Of a stretch of 64,000 nt of DNA, positions 44,801 to 45,992 are shown piece after piece. The DNA is from Rugalucina vietnamica (lineage: Eukaryota > Mollusca > Bivalvia > Lucinida > Lucinidae), in contig OZ024876.1 of the NCBI GenBank assembly GCA_964017185.1, positions 30,529,778 to 30,593,777 on the forward strand, read 5' to 3'. Made by a program: the position numbers and the translations under genes. Position 1 is the stretch's first letter. Every line of letters begins with the position of its first letter. The notes beneath the pieces are model-generated. The model was not told where the DNA came from and searched no databases. It worked only from the letters and a program-made list of their open reading frames with translations.

Positions 44801-45411
44801 TTCCCCCTTCCTAAGGATGCTCCACATGAAGTTTGGCTTTGATTGGCCAAGCGGTTTCAGAGGAGAAGATCTTTGAAATTGTGAACGACGGACGGACGAC
44901 GGACGGACGCCGGAGCATAGGCTCAGGTGAGCTAAAAAGTGTGAACAACGACGACGGAGCATGGGTATACTATAAGCTCACCTTGTGAGCCTAACGGCTC
45001 AGGTGAGCTAAATACCAACAATTGTTGGTATTTTAACAATTTATGAGCAGGATAAATTACAGACTTTGATCTTAACTTGAAACTTCAATCAATTTGGGCT
45101 ATTTTGTCATTTATGAGTCGTTTAAATTTTATGCTCAGCTGAATTGAGCATGGAAAAAGTTCTATAACCTCAGGACCTGGATGTAACTTGAAAATGTCTA
45201 ATACATGCATTGCCTTGTTCTCAGATCATGTTTTGTATTCACACAGGAGGTATCTGATGCAGCATTAGAGAAAAGACTTCAGCTCGAGACTCATGACCTT
45301 GGACCCAAGTTTGAATCCTTGAAGCAAGAGTATGGACAGACACCTGCAAACAAGAGCTTATACAATTTGTTTGAATCTTTTAAAGAGACAGCTCTTGATC
45401 CTGTTAGATAG
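115..45411 (+). CDS. DIS3L: DIS3L exoribonuclease, 3' part of gene (18 exons, 5' end outside window)
   Basis: This gene encodes the RNase II/RNB-family 3'-5' exoribonuclease that associates with the cytoplasmic RNA exosome. Joining exons 115-244, 1182-1339, 3032-3171, 4272-4384, 8340-8493, 10655-10803, 11747-11938, 13230-13332, 13999-14093, 14780-14936, 22730-22825, 28095-28247, 30022-30171, 31420-31521, 36847-36989, 37647-37818, 41241-41375 and 45247-45411 gives about 834 residues with every intron phase matching and GT-AG at every junction. Order: cold-shock/OB region (exons 1-5), RNB catalytic domain (exons 6-14, with [11 protein letters not shown] and [13 protein letters not shown]), then an S1-like region (exons 15-17). 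The motifs [13 protein letters not shown] and [16 protein letters not shown] fit DIS3L rather than DIS3 (PPGCTDIDD) or DIS3L2. The human protein is about 1,050 residues, so roughly the first fifth (PIN region) is missing upstream. No break in the reading frame was seen. Confidence 0.95.
649..712 (+). mobile_element. tRNA-derived SINE fragment
   Basis: CCCGGATAGCTCAGTCGG (A-box-like, as in tRNA-Lys) followed by a perfect B box GGTTCGAATCC. The arms do not pair as a full cloverleaf, so this is a SINE head, not a tRNA gene. Confidence 0.6.
1085..1154 (+). mobile_element. F1 MITE remnant upstream of exon 2
   Basis: Degenerate 3' half: CAGTCTGTGTTGGGCCTGG followed by GAAGACTGGTTTTCTTGC, matching the F1 right arm. 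Ends about 27 bp before exon 2. Confidence 0.6.
1182..1339 (+). CDS. DIS3L: DIS3L exon 2 of window
   Basis: The exon encodes [18 protein letters not shown] and [12 protein letters not shown], matching the cold-shock region of DIS3L. The acceptor is the AG at 1180-1181. The donor GT at 1340-1341 was chosen because it leaves one base (G) that joins the AC of exon 3 as Asp; reading on would give a stop soon after. Confidence 0.9.
1417..1641 (-). mobile_element. F1 MITE copy
   Basis: Full-length, reverse orientation (contains CCTGTACAGTCACAGAAAC). Starts 77 bp after exon 2's donor. The central hairpin is partly deleted. Confidence 0.8.
1832..2060. mobile_element. F8 MITE copy
   Basis: Ends TTAACTCATATTTGACG and AAATGAGTTAA are inverted. 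An internal hairpin pairs GCCCCAGATGGGACGCCGCA with TGCGGCGTCACATCTGGGGC. A second copy is at 33172-33400. Confidence 0.8.
2461..2692 (+). mobile_element. F1 MITE copy with AATT target duplication
   Basis: Full-length forward copy bounded by AATT at 2457-2460 and 2693-2696. Hairpin arms CTCTGCAGTAACTGCACAG nearly perfect. Confidence 0.85.
2821..2970 (+). mobile_element. tRNA-derived SINE
   Basis: A box-like GGCATAGTGGTTAAG, B box-like GGTTTTGATCC, then an A-rich tail with AATAAAACAAATAA. Ends about 60 bp before exon 3. Confidence 0.6.
3032..3171 (+). CDS. DIS3L: DIS3L exon 3 of window
   Basis: An acidic linker ([12 protein letters not shown]) is followed by [20 protein letters not shown], the start of the second cold-shock domain. 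Acceptor AG at 3030-3031, donor GT at 3172-3173, ends in phase 0. The acidic linker is the most divergent stretch relative to vertebrate DIS3L. Confidence 0.9.
3232..3460 (+). mobile_element. F1 MITE copy with AAAT target duplication
   Basis: Full-length forward copy between AAAT (3228-3231) and AAAT (3461-3464). Starts 60 bp after exon 3's donor. Confidence 0.85.
3720..3953 (-). mobile_element. F1 MITE copy with ATAT target duplication
   Basis: Full-length reverse copy. The central hairpin CAGCTGTGCAGTTACTGCAC pairs perfectly with its partner. Confidence 0.85.
3966..4136. mobile_element. F9 MITE copy
   Basis: Inverted ends TCAACCTCATTATAATG and GTTATAATGAGGTTGA enclose about 140 bp of AT-rich sequence. 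Confidence 0.75.
4147..4256 (+). mobile_element. Truncated F1 MITE abutting exon 4
   Basis: Middle part of F1 (GCGAAAACAAAGAC, hairpin remnant, AGTACAATACCTCTA, CTAAATCCAAAATTT), lacking both ends. It stops about 15 bp before exon 4. Confidence 0.7.
4272..4384 (+). CDS. DIS3L: DIS3L exon 4 of window
   Basis: The exon encodes [20 protein letters not shown] and then [16 protein letters not shown], the PWD(F/Y)RIPKIRIST signature that separates DIS3L from DIS3. Acceptor AG at 4270-4271; it ends with two bases of an Arg codon completed by the G at 8340. A truncated F1 MITE abuts the acceptor. Confidence 0.9.
4385..7690. other. Long intron segment, mostly unassigned
   Basis: No repeat family used here is recognised between 4385 and 7690 apart from a SINE-like tail (TTACGTCCCAGTCAACAG, 6210-6230). 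6380-6900 is rich in CGATCG/CGCACGAT words repeated in both orientations. A 139-residue minus-strand open frame (6246-6665) there has no recognisable similarity. See also 5548-5750. Confidence 0.5.
5548..5750 (+). pseudogene. Basic-then-acidic open frame with an in-frame TGA, unidentified
   Basis: ATG CCT AAA AGG AAG AAG AAG starts a lysine-rich stretch that meets TGA at codon 13. The same frame continues [16 protein letters not shown] then an acidic run ([13 protein letters not shown]) to a TAA at about 5750. The nuclear-signal-then-acidic layout resembles the N-terminus of transposon-encoded or nuclear proteins, but no family is recognised and it may be chance. Confidence 0.25.
7691..7921. 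mobile_element. F6 MITE copy
   Basis: Inverted ends: CAAGGTTATAAAACTTTTC, then ATGCTCAGCTCAGC, versus GCTGAGCTGAGCATGAAAA and AAGTTTTATAACCTCG. The interior has CCAACAATTGTTGG. Confidence 0.8.
7926..8050 (+). mobile_element. tRNA-derived SINE
   Basis: A box-like GATAGCCTAGTGACAGG, B box-like GTTTGAACCCGACC, then GTGTCCTTGAGCAAAATT, a body motif common in mollusc and fish SINEs. Lies between F6 and F1. Confidence 0.65.
8069..8303 (-). mobile_element. F1 MITE copy upstream of exon 5
   Basis: Full-length reverse copy with perfect TGTGCA-type hairpin. Ends 36 bp before exon 5. Confidence 0.85.
8340..8493 (+). CDS. DIS3L: DIS3L exon 5 of window
   Basis: The exon encodes [20 protein letters not shown] and the [16 protein letters not shown] segment, the end of the second cold-shock domain leading into RNB. 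The donor GTAACA follows GCTCAG at 8494. Some open frame continues past the donor by chance; homology stops at the donor and resumes in exon 6. Confidence 0.92.
8755..8821 (+). mobile_element. SINE 3' tail
   Basis: TGCTGTTGACTGGGACGTAA, a short AT stretch and an (CAAA)n tail. Similar tails occur near 37185-37228 and 41770-41820. Confidence 0.5.
8831..9038. mobile_element. F9-like MITE copy
   Basis: Inverted ends ACAACCTCTTTATAACA and TGTTATAAAGAGGT; a diverged member of the F9 type. Confidence 0.65.
9070..9278 (+). mobile_element. F1 MITE copy
   Basis: Near-complete forward copy, GAGCCGCTTCATGTG to ATGTCGCGGCTC; AATT/AATA flanks. Slightly shortened before TCTAGCC. Confidence 0.8.
9665..9745. 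repeat. Three tandem 22-24 bp palindromes
   Basis: Three successive copies of TATTTTCACATGTGAAAATA or its ACGTGT variant. Each is itself a near-perfect palindrome. Confidence 0.85.
9955..10112. repeat. Long hairpin (~78-bp arms)
   Basis: TTCAAGTTTTTG...GACTTTTATTTCAT...CATTCGTGCC folds on GGCACTCATGAAAT...CAAAAACTTGAA with few mismatches and a tiny loop around 10031. Foldback element or fossil terminal repeat. Confidence 0.8.
10322..10600. mobile_element. F3 MITE copy upstream of exon 6
   Basis: Full copy in the opposite sense to 58386-58668. Central hairpin TAGAACCGCCTCGCCGAGGC with AGTTCTAACAAG. Ends GGACATGTTTTCC, 54 bp before exon 6. Confidence 0.8.
10655..10803 (+). CDS. DIS3L: DIS3L exon 6 of window, RNB catalytic Asp cluster
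   Basis: The exon encodes the entry to the RNB domain and [17 protein letters not shown]. The conserved aspartates of this D-x-x-G-x-x-D-x-D-D motif coordinate the catalytic metals in RNase II/DIS3 enzymes, so the enzyme is predicted to be active. Acceptor AG at 10653-10654 after a T-rich tract; ends with two bases of a split codon. Confidence 0.93.
10804..11334. other. Intron segment, nothing recognised
   Basis: AT-rich intron after exon 6; no repeat or coding signal identified before the F2 element. Confidence 0.5.
11335..11718 (+). mobile_element. Short F2 element upstream of exon 7
   Basis: Both ends present in 384 bp: AGCTCACCTGAGCC...AGGTGAGCTTATAGTGTACC at the left and CAGGTGAGCAATATCAGGAC then CATTGGTCCTCTGGT at the right. 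Probably the minimal form of the family. Ends 28 bp before exon 7. Confidence 0.8.
11747..11938 (+). CDS. DIS3L: DIS3L exon 7 of window
   Basis: The exon encodes [20 protein letters not shown], then a stretch containing [15 protein letters not shown] and [10 protein letters not shown], core RNB sequence. Acceptor AG at 11745-11746, donor GT at 11939-11940. The 3' 152 bp of this exon plus the start of the intron is the founder of the tandem array that follows (11943-12495). Confidence 0.93.
11943..12495 (+). repeat. Tandem array of exon 7 donor-half copies
   Basis: Four extra copies of exon 7 positions 11787-11942 lie head to tail directly after the exon: 11943-12112, 12113-12263, 12264-12417 and a truncated 12418-12495 cut by an F1 MITE. 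Copies 1-3 keep a donor-like GACAG|GTAAGCA at their 3' end. None carries the exon's acceptor or its first 40 bases. Copy 3 still encodes an intact tail ([10 protein letters not shown]...CSLVSGVD) but has lost two bases upstream, so it would shift frame if joined. Confidence 0.9.
12496..12710 (+). mobile_element. F1 MITE copy, 3' end lost
   Basis: GAGACGCCCCATGTGAACAC start, hairpin, GATAGTACAATTCCTCTAC, right arm to AAACCACATTG; joined directly to an F3 fragment. Its insertion or the junction truncates the last exon 7 repeat copy. Confidence 0.75.
12711..12848. mobile_element. F3 MITE fragment
   Basis: AGGCAGTTCTAACGAGTACCC, then AAAAATAAGAAAAATAGG, CATACCCCAGTTTTACTT and a terminal ACACGCACATGTTTTTC. 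Left half missing. Confidence 0.7.
12944..13177 (-). mobile_element. F1 MITE copy with ATTT target duplication
   Basis: Full-length reverse copy; perfect TTCGC-type hairpin (GCTTCGCAGTTACTGCGAAG). Ends 52 bp before exon 8. Confidence 0.88.
13230..13332 (+). CDS. DIS3L: DIS3L exon 8 of window
   Basis: The exon encodes [20 protein letters not shown] and [14 protein letters not shown] of the RNB domain. Acceptor AG at 13228-13229, donor GTAACG from 13333. The split Arg codon joins exon 7 cleanly across the tandem array, which supports exon 7's own donor as the normal one. Confidence 0.92.
13400..13632 (+). mobile_element. F1 MITE copy with AAAT target duplication
   Basis: Full-length forward copy, AAAT at 13396-13399 and 13633-13636. 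Starts 67 bp after exon 8's donor. Confidence 0.88.
13655..13788. mobile_element. Degenerate F3 MITE
   Basis: CAGTTCTAAGGAGAACCCAC, then AAAGAAGAAAAAATG, TACCCCTGAAAATG and ACTATATAAAAGTGGAG; clear but diverged F3 right half. Confidence 0.55.
13890..13995 (+). mobile_element. Internally deleted F1 MITE fused to exon 9 acceptor
   Basis: AAAAACAATGTCTTTTATCA, hairpin fragment AGCGTCTTTGTTTTCGCT, then directly GTTTCTGTCGGACCTGGTCG and AGATTGTCAGTTTTCTCATT. The F1 terminus runs into the splice acceptor of exon 9. Confidence 0.75.
13999..14093 (+). CDS. DIS3L: DIS3L exon 9 of window
   Basis: The exon encodes [20 protein letters not shown] and [11 protein letters not shown], a less conserved RNB stretch. 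The acceptor TTTTCTCATTTACAG lies at the end of an internally deleted F1 MITE and resembles that family's own terminus. Confidence 0.88.
14175..14460. mobile_element. Small inverted-repeat element, singleton
   Basis: TTAAAGGGGCACATGTG at the left faces CCAGGTGCCCCTTTAA at the right; 286 bp, no coding capacity. Only copy in the window. Confidence 0.6.
14568..14733 (+). mobile_element. 5'-truncated F1 MITE upstream of exon 10
   Basis: Begins inside the hairpin (AGTAACTGCGAAGCTGATC) and continues to ATGACGGGGCTC. Ends 46 bp before exon 10. Confidence 0.8.
14780..14936 (+). CDS. DIS3L: DIS3L exon 10 of window
   Basis: The exon encodes [20 protein letters not shown] and [20 protein letters not shown], matching the GALELEGVEV region of DIS3L. 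Acceptor AG at 14778-14779, donor GTAAGT from 14937, ends in phase 0. Confidence 0.92.
14985..15370 (+). mobile_element. F1 MITE copy carrying a nested insertion
   Basis: F1 halves 14985-15095 and 15250-15370 are in register across a 154-bp insert. Starts 48 bp after exon 10's donor. Confidence 0.85.
15096..15249. mobile_element. Nested element with CATAGG ends
   Basis: Starts CATAGGCGTACC and ends GGTTACACCTATG (inverted 6-8 bp), flanked by GGATAG on both sides, a likely 5-6 bp target duplication inside F1. Confidence 0.7.
15371..16457. other. Intron segment, nothing recognised
   Basis: No repeat family from this window and no coding similarity. 15741-16003 has open frames on both strands without a recognisable protein. 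Confidence 0.45.
16458..17579 (+). mobile_element. F5 element with 157-170 bp tandem repeats
   Basis: Left AGCTCGCCTGCACGAAGTGC, AGAGCTATTG; right end AGTCAGGCGAGCTACGCTGT, GCGACAGCTCTTATT. About five units start at TCTATATCTCTTGAC near 16593, 16763, 16932, 17089 and 17249. Each has TGACCTTGAGGTCAAGGTCA. (GTTTAC)n and (CGTCCG)n runs lie at 16508-16565. Confidence 0.8.
17816..18022. mobile_element. F6 MITE copy
   Basis: CCTGAGGCTATAAAACG...AAGCTCAGC at the left; GAATTGAGCATGAAAGAAG and TTTTATAACCTCGGG at the right. Confidence 0.75.
18023..19083. other. Intron segment, nothing firm
   Basis: Contains a G-rich/C-rich stretch (18536-18640, runs of 7-12 G) also seen in mollusc repeats; no coding signal recognised. 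Confidence 0.4.
19084..19228 (+). mobile_element. 3'-truncated F1 MITE
   Basis: GAGCTGCGTCATGAGAG, hairpin remnant CAGATCAGCTGTGCAC, GGATAGTACAATTCCTCTTC; stops before the right arm. Confidence 0.75.
19316..19497. mobile_element. F3 MITE fragment
   Basis: ATATTGTGGGTACTACATG, GGCCTTGGTGAGGTAGG, TAACAAGTACCCAT (partly duplicated) and CCAGTTTTACTATATAAAAG; the terminus is lost. Confidence 0.65.
19666..19913. mobile_element. F4 MITE copy
   Basis: CACCAGCCATTTGTATCCAC faces GATACAAATGACTGGTGCAT. The interior is GC-rich and self-complementary. Confidence 0.75.
20072..20803. mobile_element. F3 MITE copy split by an F4 element
   Basis: Left part 20072-20302 with the GTTCTACGTGCACCCAC hairpin; right end 20761-20803 (AGTATATTACATGGGCATG). 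The F4 element at 20303-20760 sits between. Confidence 0.8.
20303..20760. mobile_element. F4 MITE copy nested in F3
   Basis: TAATGCACCAGTCATTTGCA to CAAATGACTGGTGCATA. GC-rich interior (CCCCGGC words) in inverted arrangement. Confidence 0.8.
20914..20935. repeat. (CA)n microsatellite
   Basis: About nine CA units. Confidence 0.9.
21078..21391. mobile_element. F4 MITE copy
   Basis: TGCACAATACATTTGTAACC, CCCCCACCTACAGGGAAGG versus CCCCGTAGGTGGGGGGAGG, GATTACAAATGACTGGTGCA. Confidence 0.75.
21392..22351. other. Intron segment, nothing recognised
   Basis: No repeat family or coding exon identified. Confidence 0.45.
22352..22460 (+). mobile_element. F2 element fragment, left end only
   Basis: AGCTCACTTGAGCCGTAGGC, GGTGAGCTTATAGGATAGG and CATTTTCAAAGATC; decays after about 22460. 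22461-22729 is unassigned. Confidence 0.65.
22730..22825 (+). CDS. DIS3L: DIS3L exon 11 of window
   Basis: The exon encodes [20 protein letters not shown] and [12 protein letters not shown], matching [20 protein letters not shown] of vertebrate DIS3L. It is 96 bp (32 codons), phase 0 at both ends. An F1 MITE starts only 11 bp after the donor. Confidence 0.93.
22837..23070 (+). mobile_element. F1 MITE copy just after exon 11
   Basis: Full-length forward copy; hairpin CAGCTTCGCAGTAAATGCGA pairs with few mismatches. Starts 11 bp after the exon 11 donor. 23071-23441 is unassigned. Confidence 0.85.
23442..24953 (-). mobile_element. F1 MITE copy split by F10
   Basis: Left 23442-23647 (GAGCCTGCGCATGAG... 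TAGATTGTTAG) and right 24935-24953 (TTTTCTCATGCGACGGCTC). The break lies in the right terminal repeat. Confidence 0.85.
23648..24934. mobile_element. F10 element nested in F1
   Basis: Starts TATACCCCCGGCATTTATGC, ends CTCAAGGCACTTTTTCTAG. Contains (TTCG)n-like runs (23698-23760), two ~180-bp units sharing CCTATAGGGTTTGCTTTGTT, a T-run (24464-24487) and a 115-bp tandem duplication (24661-24775/24776-24893). No coding frame. Related copy at 58852-60441. Confidence 0.8.
25349..27549 (+). mobile_element. Long F2 element nested in F1
   Basis: Left end AGCTCACCTGAGCCGAAGGC; right end CTCAGGTGAGCGATCGTTGC, CTGGGCTACTTG. The body 25560-27340 is about eleven 130-160 bp tandem units with AAACCACAAGGCCCAGAGC and GGCCCCGCCCCGGGGG. 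A 44-base G run is at 26826-26869. No genuine coding frame. Confidence 0.85.
26826..26869. repeat. Uninterrupted 44-base poly(G)
   Basis: Lies where sister units have CCGCCCCGGGGG, so it is an expansion of a 5-G run. Confidence 0.9.
27711..27840 (+). mobile_element. tRNA-derived SINE
   Basis: A box TTGGCTCAGTGGTAAGAGC, B box GGTTTTGAATCCC, then a diverged body. No full cloverleaf. Confidence 0.7.
27851..28077 (+). mobile_element. F1 MITE copy with ATTT target duplication
   Basis: Full-length forward copy, shortened hairpin (CAGATCAGTGACTGCGAAGC). Ends 17 bp before exon 12. Confidence 0.87.
28095..28247 (+). CDS. DIS3L: DIS3L exon 12 of window
   Basis: The exon encodes [20 protein letters not shown] and [20 protein letters not shown]. 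Acceptor AG at 28093-28094, donor GTGAGT from 28248; 51 codons, phase 0 at both ends. An F1 MITE ends 17 bp upstream of the exon. Confidence 0.92.
28248..28694. other. Intron segment, nothing recognised
   Basis: Only a short CA tract near 28296; 28578-28630 may be a worn F9 fragment. Confidence 0.4.
28695..28843. repeat. 149-bp hairpin element
   Basis: GATCAACCATGGTTTTCAG and TGTTCAAACATTCG face CGAATGTTTGAACTCTGAAA and ACCATGGTTGATC; the inner arms AGTGTTTGAACAC pair too. Further GTTTGAAC words continue to about 29090. 28844-29144 has nothing else recognised. Confidence 0.8.
29145..29452. mobile_element. F4 MITE copy
   Basis: TAATGCACTAGTCATTTGTA, ACCATGGCCCCCCAAC versus GCTGTGGTTACAAATGAGTG, GTGCATTA. 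Confidence 0.78.
29555..29767 (-). mobile_element. F1 MITE copy
   Basis: Diverged reverse copy, GAGCCTTCGCATGAG to GATGAAGTGGCTC. Confidence 0.78.
29775..29982 (+). mobile_element. F1 MITE copy upstream of exon 13
   Basis: Forward copy missing the left hairpin arm; 7 bp from the previous copy and opposite in orientation. Ends 39 bp before exon 13. Confidence 0.82.
30022..30171 (+). CDS. DIS3L: DIS3L exon 13 of window, RNB active-site arginines
   Basis: The exon encodes [16 protein letters not shown], then [20 protein letters not shown] and YADVL. The [11 protein letters not shown] motif is the invariant RNB C-terminal signature with RNA-binding arginines. 50 codons, phase 0 at both ends. 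Donor GTAAGG; an F1 MITE starts 11 bp later. Confidence 0.94.
30183..30417 (+). mobile_element. F1 MITE copy with ATTA target duplication
   Basis: Full-length forward copy of the GAAGACCGGTTTTC subtype with perfect hairpin. Starts 11 bp after exon 13's donor. Confidence 0.87.
30418..30859. other. Intron segment, nothing recognised
   Basis: AT-rich; no repeat or coding signal identified. Confidence 0.45.
30860..31093 (-). mobile_element. F1 MITE copy with ATTT target duplication
   Basis: Full-length reverse copy; TTCGC-type hairpin, two mismatches at the loop. Confidence 0.87.
31170..31403 (+). mobile_element. F1 MITE copy with ATTT target duplication
   Basis: Full-length forward copy. Ends 16 bp before exon 14, so its GTTGGTTTTCCCATG end lies within the acceptor's pyrimidine region. 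Confidence 0.88.
31420..31521 (+). CDS. DIS3L: DIS3L exon 14 of window
   Basis: The exon encodes [20 protein letters not shown] and [14 protein letters not shown], the end of the RNB domain (VHRLLMAAI in vertebrates). Acceptor TTTTCGCAG lies 16 bp after an F1 MITE; donor GTATGT. 34 codons, phase 0. Confidence 0.92.
31580..32970. mobile_element. F3 MITE copy split by F2
   Basis: Left 31580-31660 (GAAAACTTGCCTATGCAATA...TTGATATTT); right 32784-32970 with hairpin TTAGAACGGCCTTGCCGAGG. Confidence 0.8.
31661..32783 (+). mobile_element. F2 element nested in F3
   Basis: AGCTCACCTGAGCCGAAGGC left; GGACCGTTGGTCCTCTGGTT right. About three ~300-bp units sharing CCTTTATTTTGATTGGTTG and CATAGACTTACAATGGG. 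Confidence 0.82.
32991..33130 (+). mobile_element. tRNA-derived SINE
   Basis: A box-like GGTGGCCTAGTAGTAGAC and a perfect B box GGGTTCGATACCC (33038-33050). The acceptor stem does not pair. Confidence 0.7.
33172..33400. mobile_element. F8 MITE copy
   Basis: Second F8 copy, collinear with 1832-2060; hairpin GCCCCAGATGGGATGCCGCG with CGGCGTCACATCTGGGGC. Confidence 0.8.
33479..33556. mobile_element. F9 MITE, internally deleted
   Basis: ACCTCATTATAACATGG ... GTGTTATAATGAGGTTGAA within 78 bp. Confidence 0.7.
33605..36385 (+). mobile_element. F1 MITE copy split by F2
   Basis: Left 33605-33730 after AAAT; right 36321-36390 (TTGGTTTGTGTTGGGCCTG ... AGGTTTTCTC then AAAT). The outermost right terminus is worn. 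Confidence 0.75.
33731..36320 (+). mobile_element. Long F2 element with ~465-bp tandem units, nested in F1
   Basis: AGCTCACCTGAGGCGAAGGC left, GGACCAATGGTCCTCTGG right. Five units begin at TTTCAAAGATCTTCTTCTCT near 33805, 34268, 34734, 35197 and 35647. Each holds GGTCACATGACCAAGATGG, a CCATATATGG-type box and TAGGTCAAGGTCAT. Confidence 0.85.
36460..36668 (+). mobile_element. F1 MITE, 5' end lost
   Basis: From TTTTTGCCTATGCTAAACAA through a TGTGCA hairpin to ACGACACGGCTC; GAAGACC-like subtype. Confidence 0.78.
36847..36989 (+). CDS. DIS3L: DIS3L exon 15 of window
   Basis: The exon encodes [20 protein letters not shown] and a segment ending NGVFVFVPR, the passage from RNB to the C-terminal S1-like fold. 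Acceptor CCCCAG at 36846; ends with two bases of an Arg codon. The intron before it holds the 2.6-kb F2 insertion. Confidence 0.92.
37044..37146. mobile_element. F3 MITE fragment
   Basis: ACACGTCCGTGTAATGTATA to TATACTTTTTTTTCTTATTT; stops before the hairpin. Followed by a SINE-like tail (37185-37228). Confidence 0.65.
37232..37385 (+). mobile_element. Internally deleted F1 MITE with ATTT target duplication
   Basis: GAGCCCTGTGCAGC jumps to CTTTTGTTTTCGCTACATGG; the left arm and half the hairpin are missing, but ends and duplication are intact. Confidence 0.82.
37399..37640. mobile_element. F3 MITE fused to exon 16 acceptor
   Basis: Complete F3 with hairpin GTTAGAACCGCCTCGTTGAG. Its right end CTCTGTATTGCGTGGGCATG, TTTTGGTTATG leads straight into TTTACAG, the exon 16 acceptor. 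Confidence 0.8.
37647..37818 (+). CDS. DIS3L: DIS3L exon 16 of window
   Basis: The exon encodes [20 protein letters not shown] and a segment ending TYTLLDHIT of the S1-like domain. Acceptor TTTACAG at 37646 is continuous with the end of an F3 MITE. Donor GTACTG from 37819, phase 0. Confidence 0.92.
38061..40938 (+). mobile_element. F5 element split by F2
   Basis: Left AGCTCGCCTGCACGAAGTGC at 38061; right AGTCAGGCGAGCTACGCTGT ... CAGCTCTTATT at 40938. The F2 insert is 38752-40548. 37819-38060 holds nothing recognised. Confidence 0.8.
38752..40548 (+). mobile_element. F2 element (composite) nested in F5
   Basis: Left end at 38752; a second left end (AGCTCACCTGAGCCGAAGGC) at 40068; right end CTCAGGTGAGCGATCGTTGC, TTGGGCTACTTG. 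About six ~170-bp units with TTCTTGCAGGTAACAAGGAC between 39000 and 40060. Confidence 0.78.
41016..41219. mobile_element. F7 MITE upstream of exon 17
   Basis: GGGCCAGTTGTTCAAAACTT at the left faces AATTTTGAACAACTGGGCC. Ends 21 bp before exon 17. Confidence 0.8.
41241..41375 (+). CDS. DIS3L: DIS3L exon 17 of window
   Basis: The exon encodes [20 protein letters not shown] and an [13 protein letters not shown] tail, close to the end of vertebrate DIS3L. 45 codons, phase 0, donor GTAAGT. An F7 MITE ends 21 bp before the exon. Confidence 0.9.
41509..41741 (-). mobile_element. F1 MITE copy
   Basis: Reverse copy flanked by ATAAAT on both sides; the last two bases of the right end are missing (GAGGCGGC|ATAAAT). 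Confidence 0.8.
41836..45180. mobile_element. F6 MITE copy split by F2
   Basis: Left 41836-41910 (ATGCTCAGCTCAGCTGAGAC); right 45010-45180 (CCAACAATTGTTGG ... GAATTGAGCATGG ... TATAACCTCAGG). Ends 66 bp before exon 18. Confidence 0.78.
41911..45009 (-). mobile_element. Long composite F2 element, reverse orientation, nested in F6
   Basis: Starts CAAGTAGCCCAAGGGCAGCG (reverse of the F2 right end), ends GGCTCAGGTGAGCTA. About six ~450-bp units with CATCTTGGTCATGTGACCTT and GGTCAAGGTCATCC. Extra F2 ends near 42990-43025 and 44920-45009 show it is several F2 units fused. Confidence 0.8.
45247..45411 (+). CDS. DIS3L: DIS3L exon 18, C-terminus and stop
   Basis: The exon encodes [37 protein letters not shown] and a short tail ending DPVR with a TAG stop at 45409-45411. 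The layout (Y.Q...KSLY.L.E....AL) matches the vertebrate C-terminus. A 3.1-kb F2 insertion and F6 remnants lie in the preceding intron. Confidence 0.9.
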   Translation, partial: EVSDAALEKRLQLETHDLGPKFESLKQEYGQTPANKSLYNLFESFKETALDPVR

Positions 45412-45761
45412 CAATAAACAATGACATCTGGTATCAATAGTTTCTTTTCAGTTTCTTCCTTATAGATACTAAGAAGTAGAAGTTTACTTCATACTAGTAA
45501 ACATACAATCAGTCTGGCTTCTATGAAATTTTGATCTTCTATGCACATGTGTAGTCCATTAATAACATATGTGGTAGGAAACTCTTCTGATGCAGCATGT
45601 GTTAGCCCTTCCAGGATTTTTTTTTTTTTTTTTAATTCAGTTTTACGTCCCTTTCAAGCTTTTTCACTCATATCGAGACGAATCAATCGGTAGGTGGGGC
45701 GAAAACCGGAGTACCCGGGGAAAAACCACCTGACACACCCGCAAGCAGAACATGGCTTTCT
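45412..45761. other. DIS3L 3' flank
   Basis: Start of the intergenic region. 45616-45757 carries a T-run and CGAAAACCGGAGTACCCGGG, a repeat motif common in mollusc genomes. Confidence 0.5.
45413..45418 (+). terminator. AATAAA polyadenylation signal next to DIS3L stop
   Basis: A canonical AATAAA hexamer begins one base after the TAG stop. I see no other AATAAA in the next 150 bp. If used, the mRNA would have a 3' UTR of only about 15-35 nt. Confidence 0.5.
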
Positions 45762-45971
45762 GGGCCCAGTTGTTCAAAACTAACGACGTCGTTAGTTAAC
45801 GTCTCGTTAAAATTTCAAACATTAATATTACAAATACACTGTTATTTTTTGTTGAAAAAATGTGAGAATCCTTTGCACTGCAAAGGATTCTCACATTTTT
45901 TCAACAAAAAATAACGGTGTATTTGTTACTTTAGCTGATATTTGTTTAACTTGCTTTGAACAACTGGGTCC
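45762..45971. mobile_element. F7 MITE copy with internal hairpin
   Basis: GGGCCCAGTTGTTCAAAAC to TTTGAACAACTGGGTCC. Inside, AATGTGAGAATCCTTTGCA, CTGCAAAGGATTCTCACATT forms a near-perfect ~40-bp-arm hairpin. Confidence 0.82.
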
Positions 45972-45992
45972 AGGATTGTAATCTTCAAGTGG

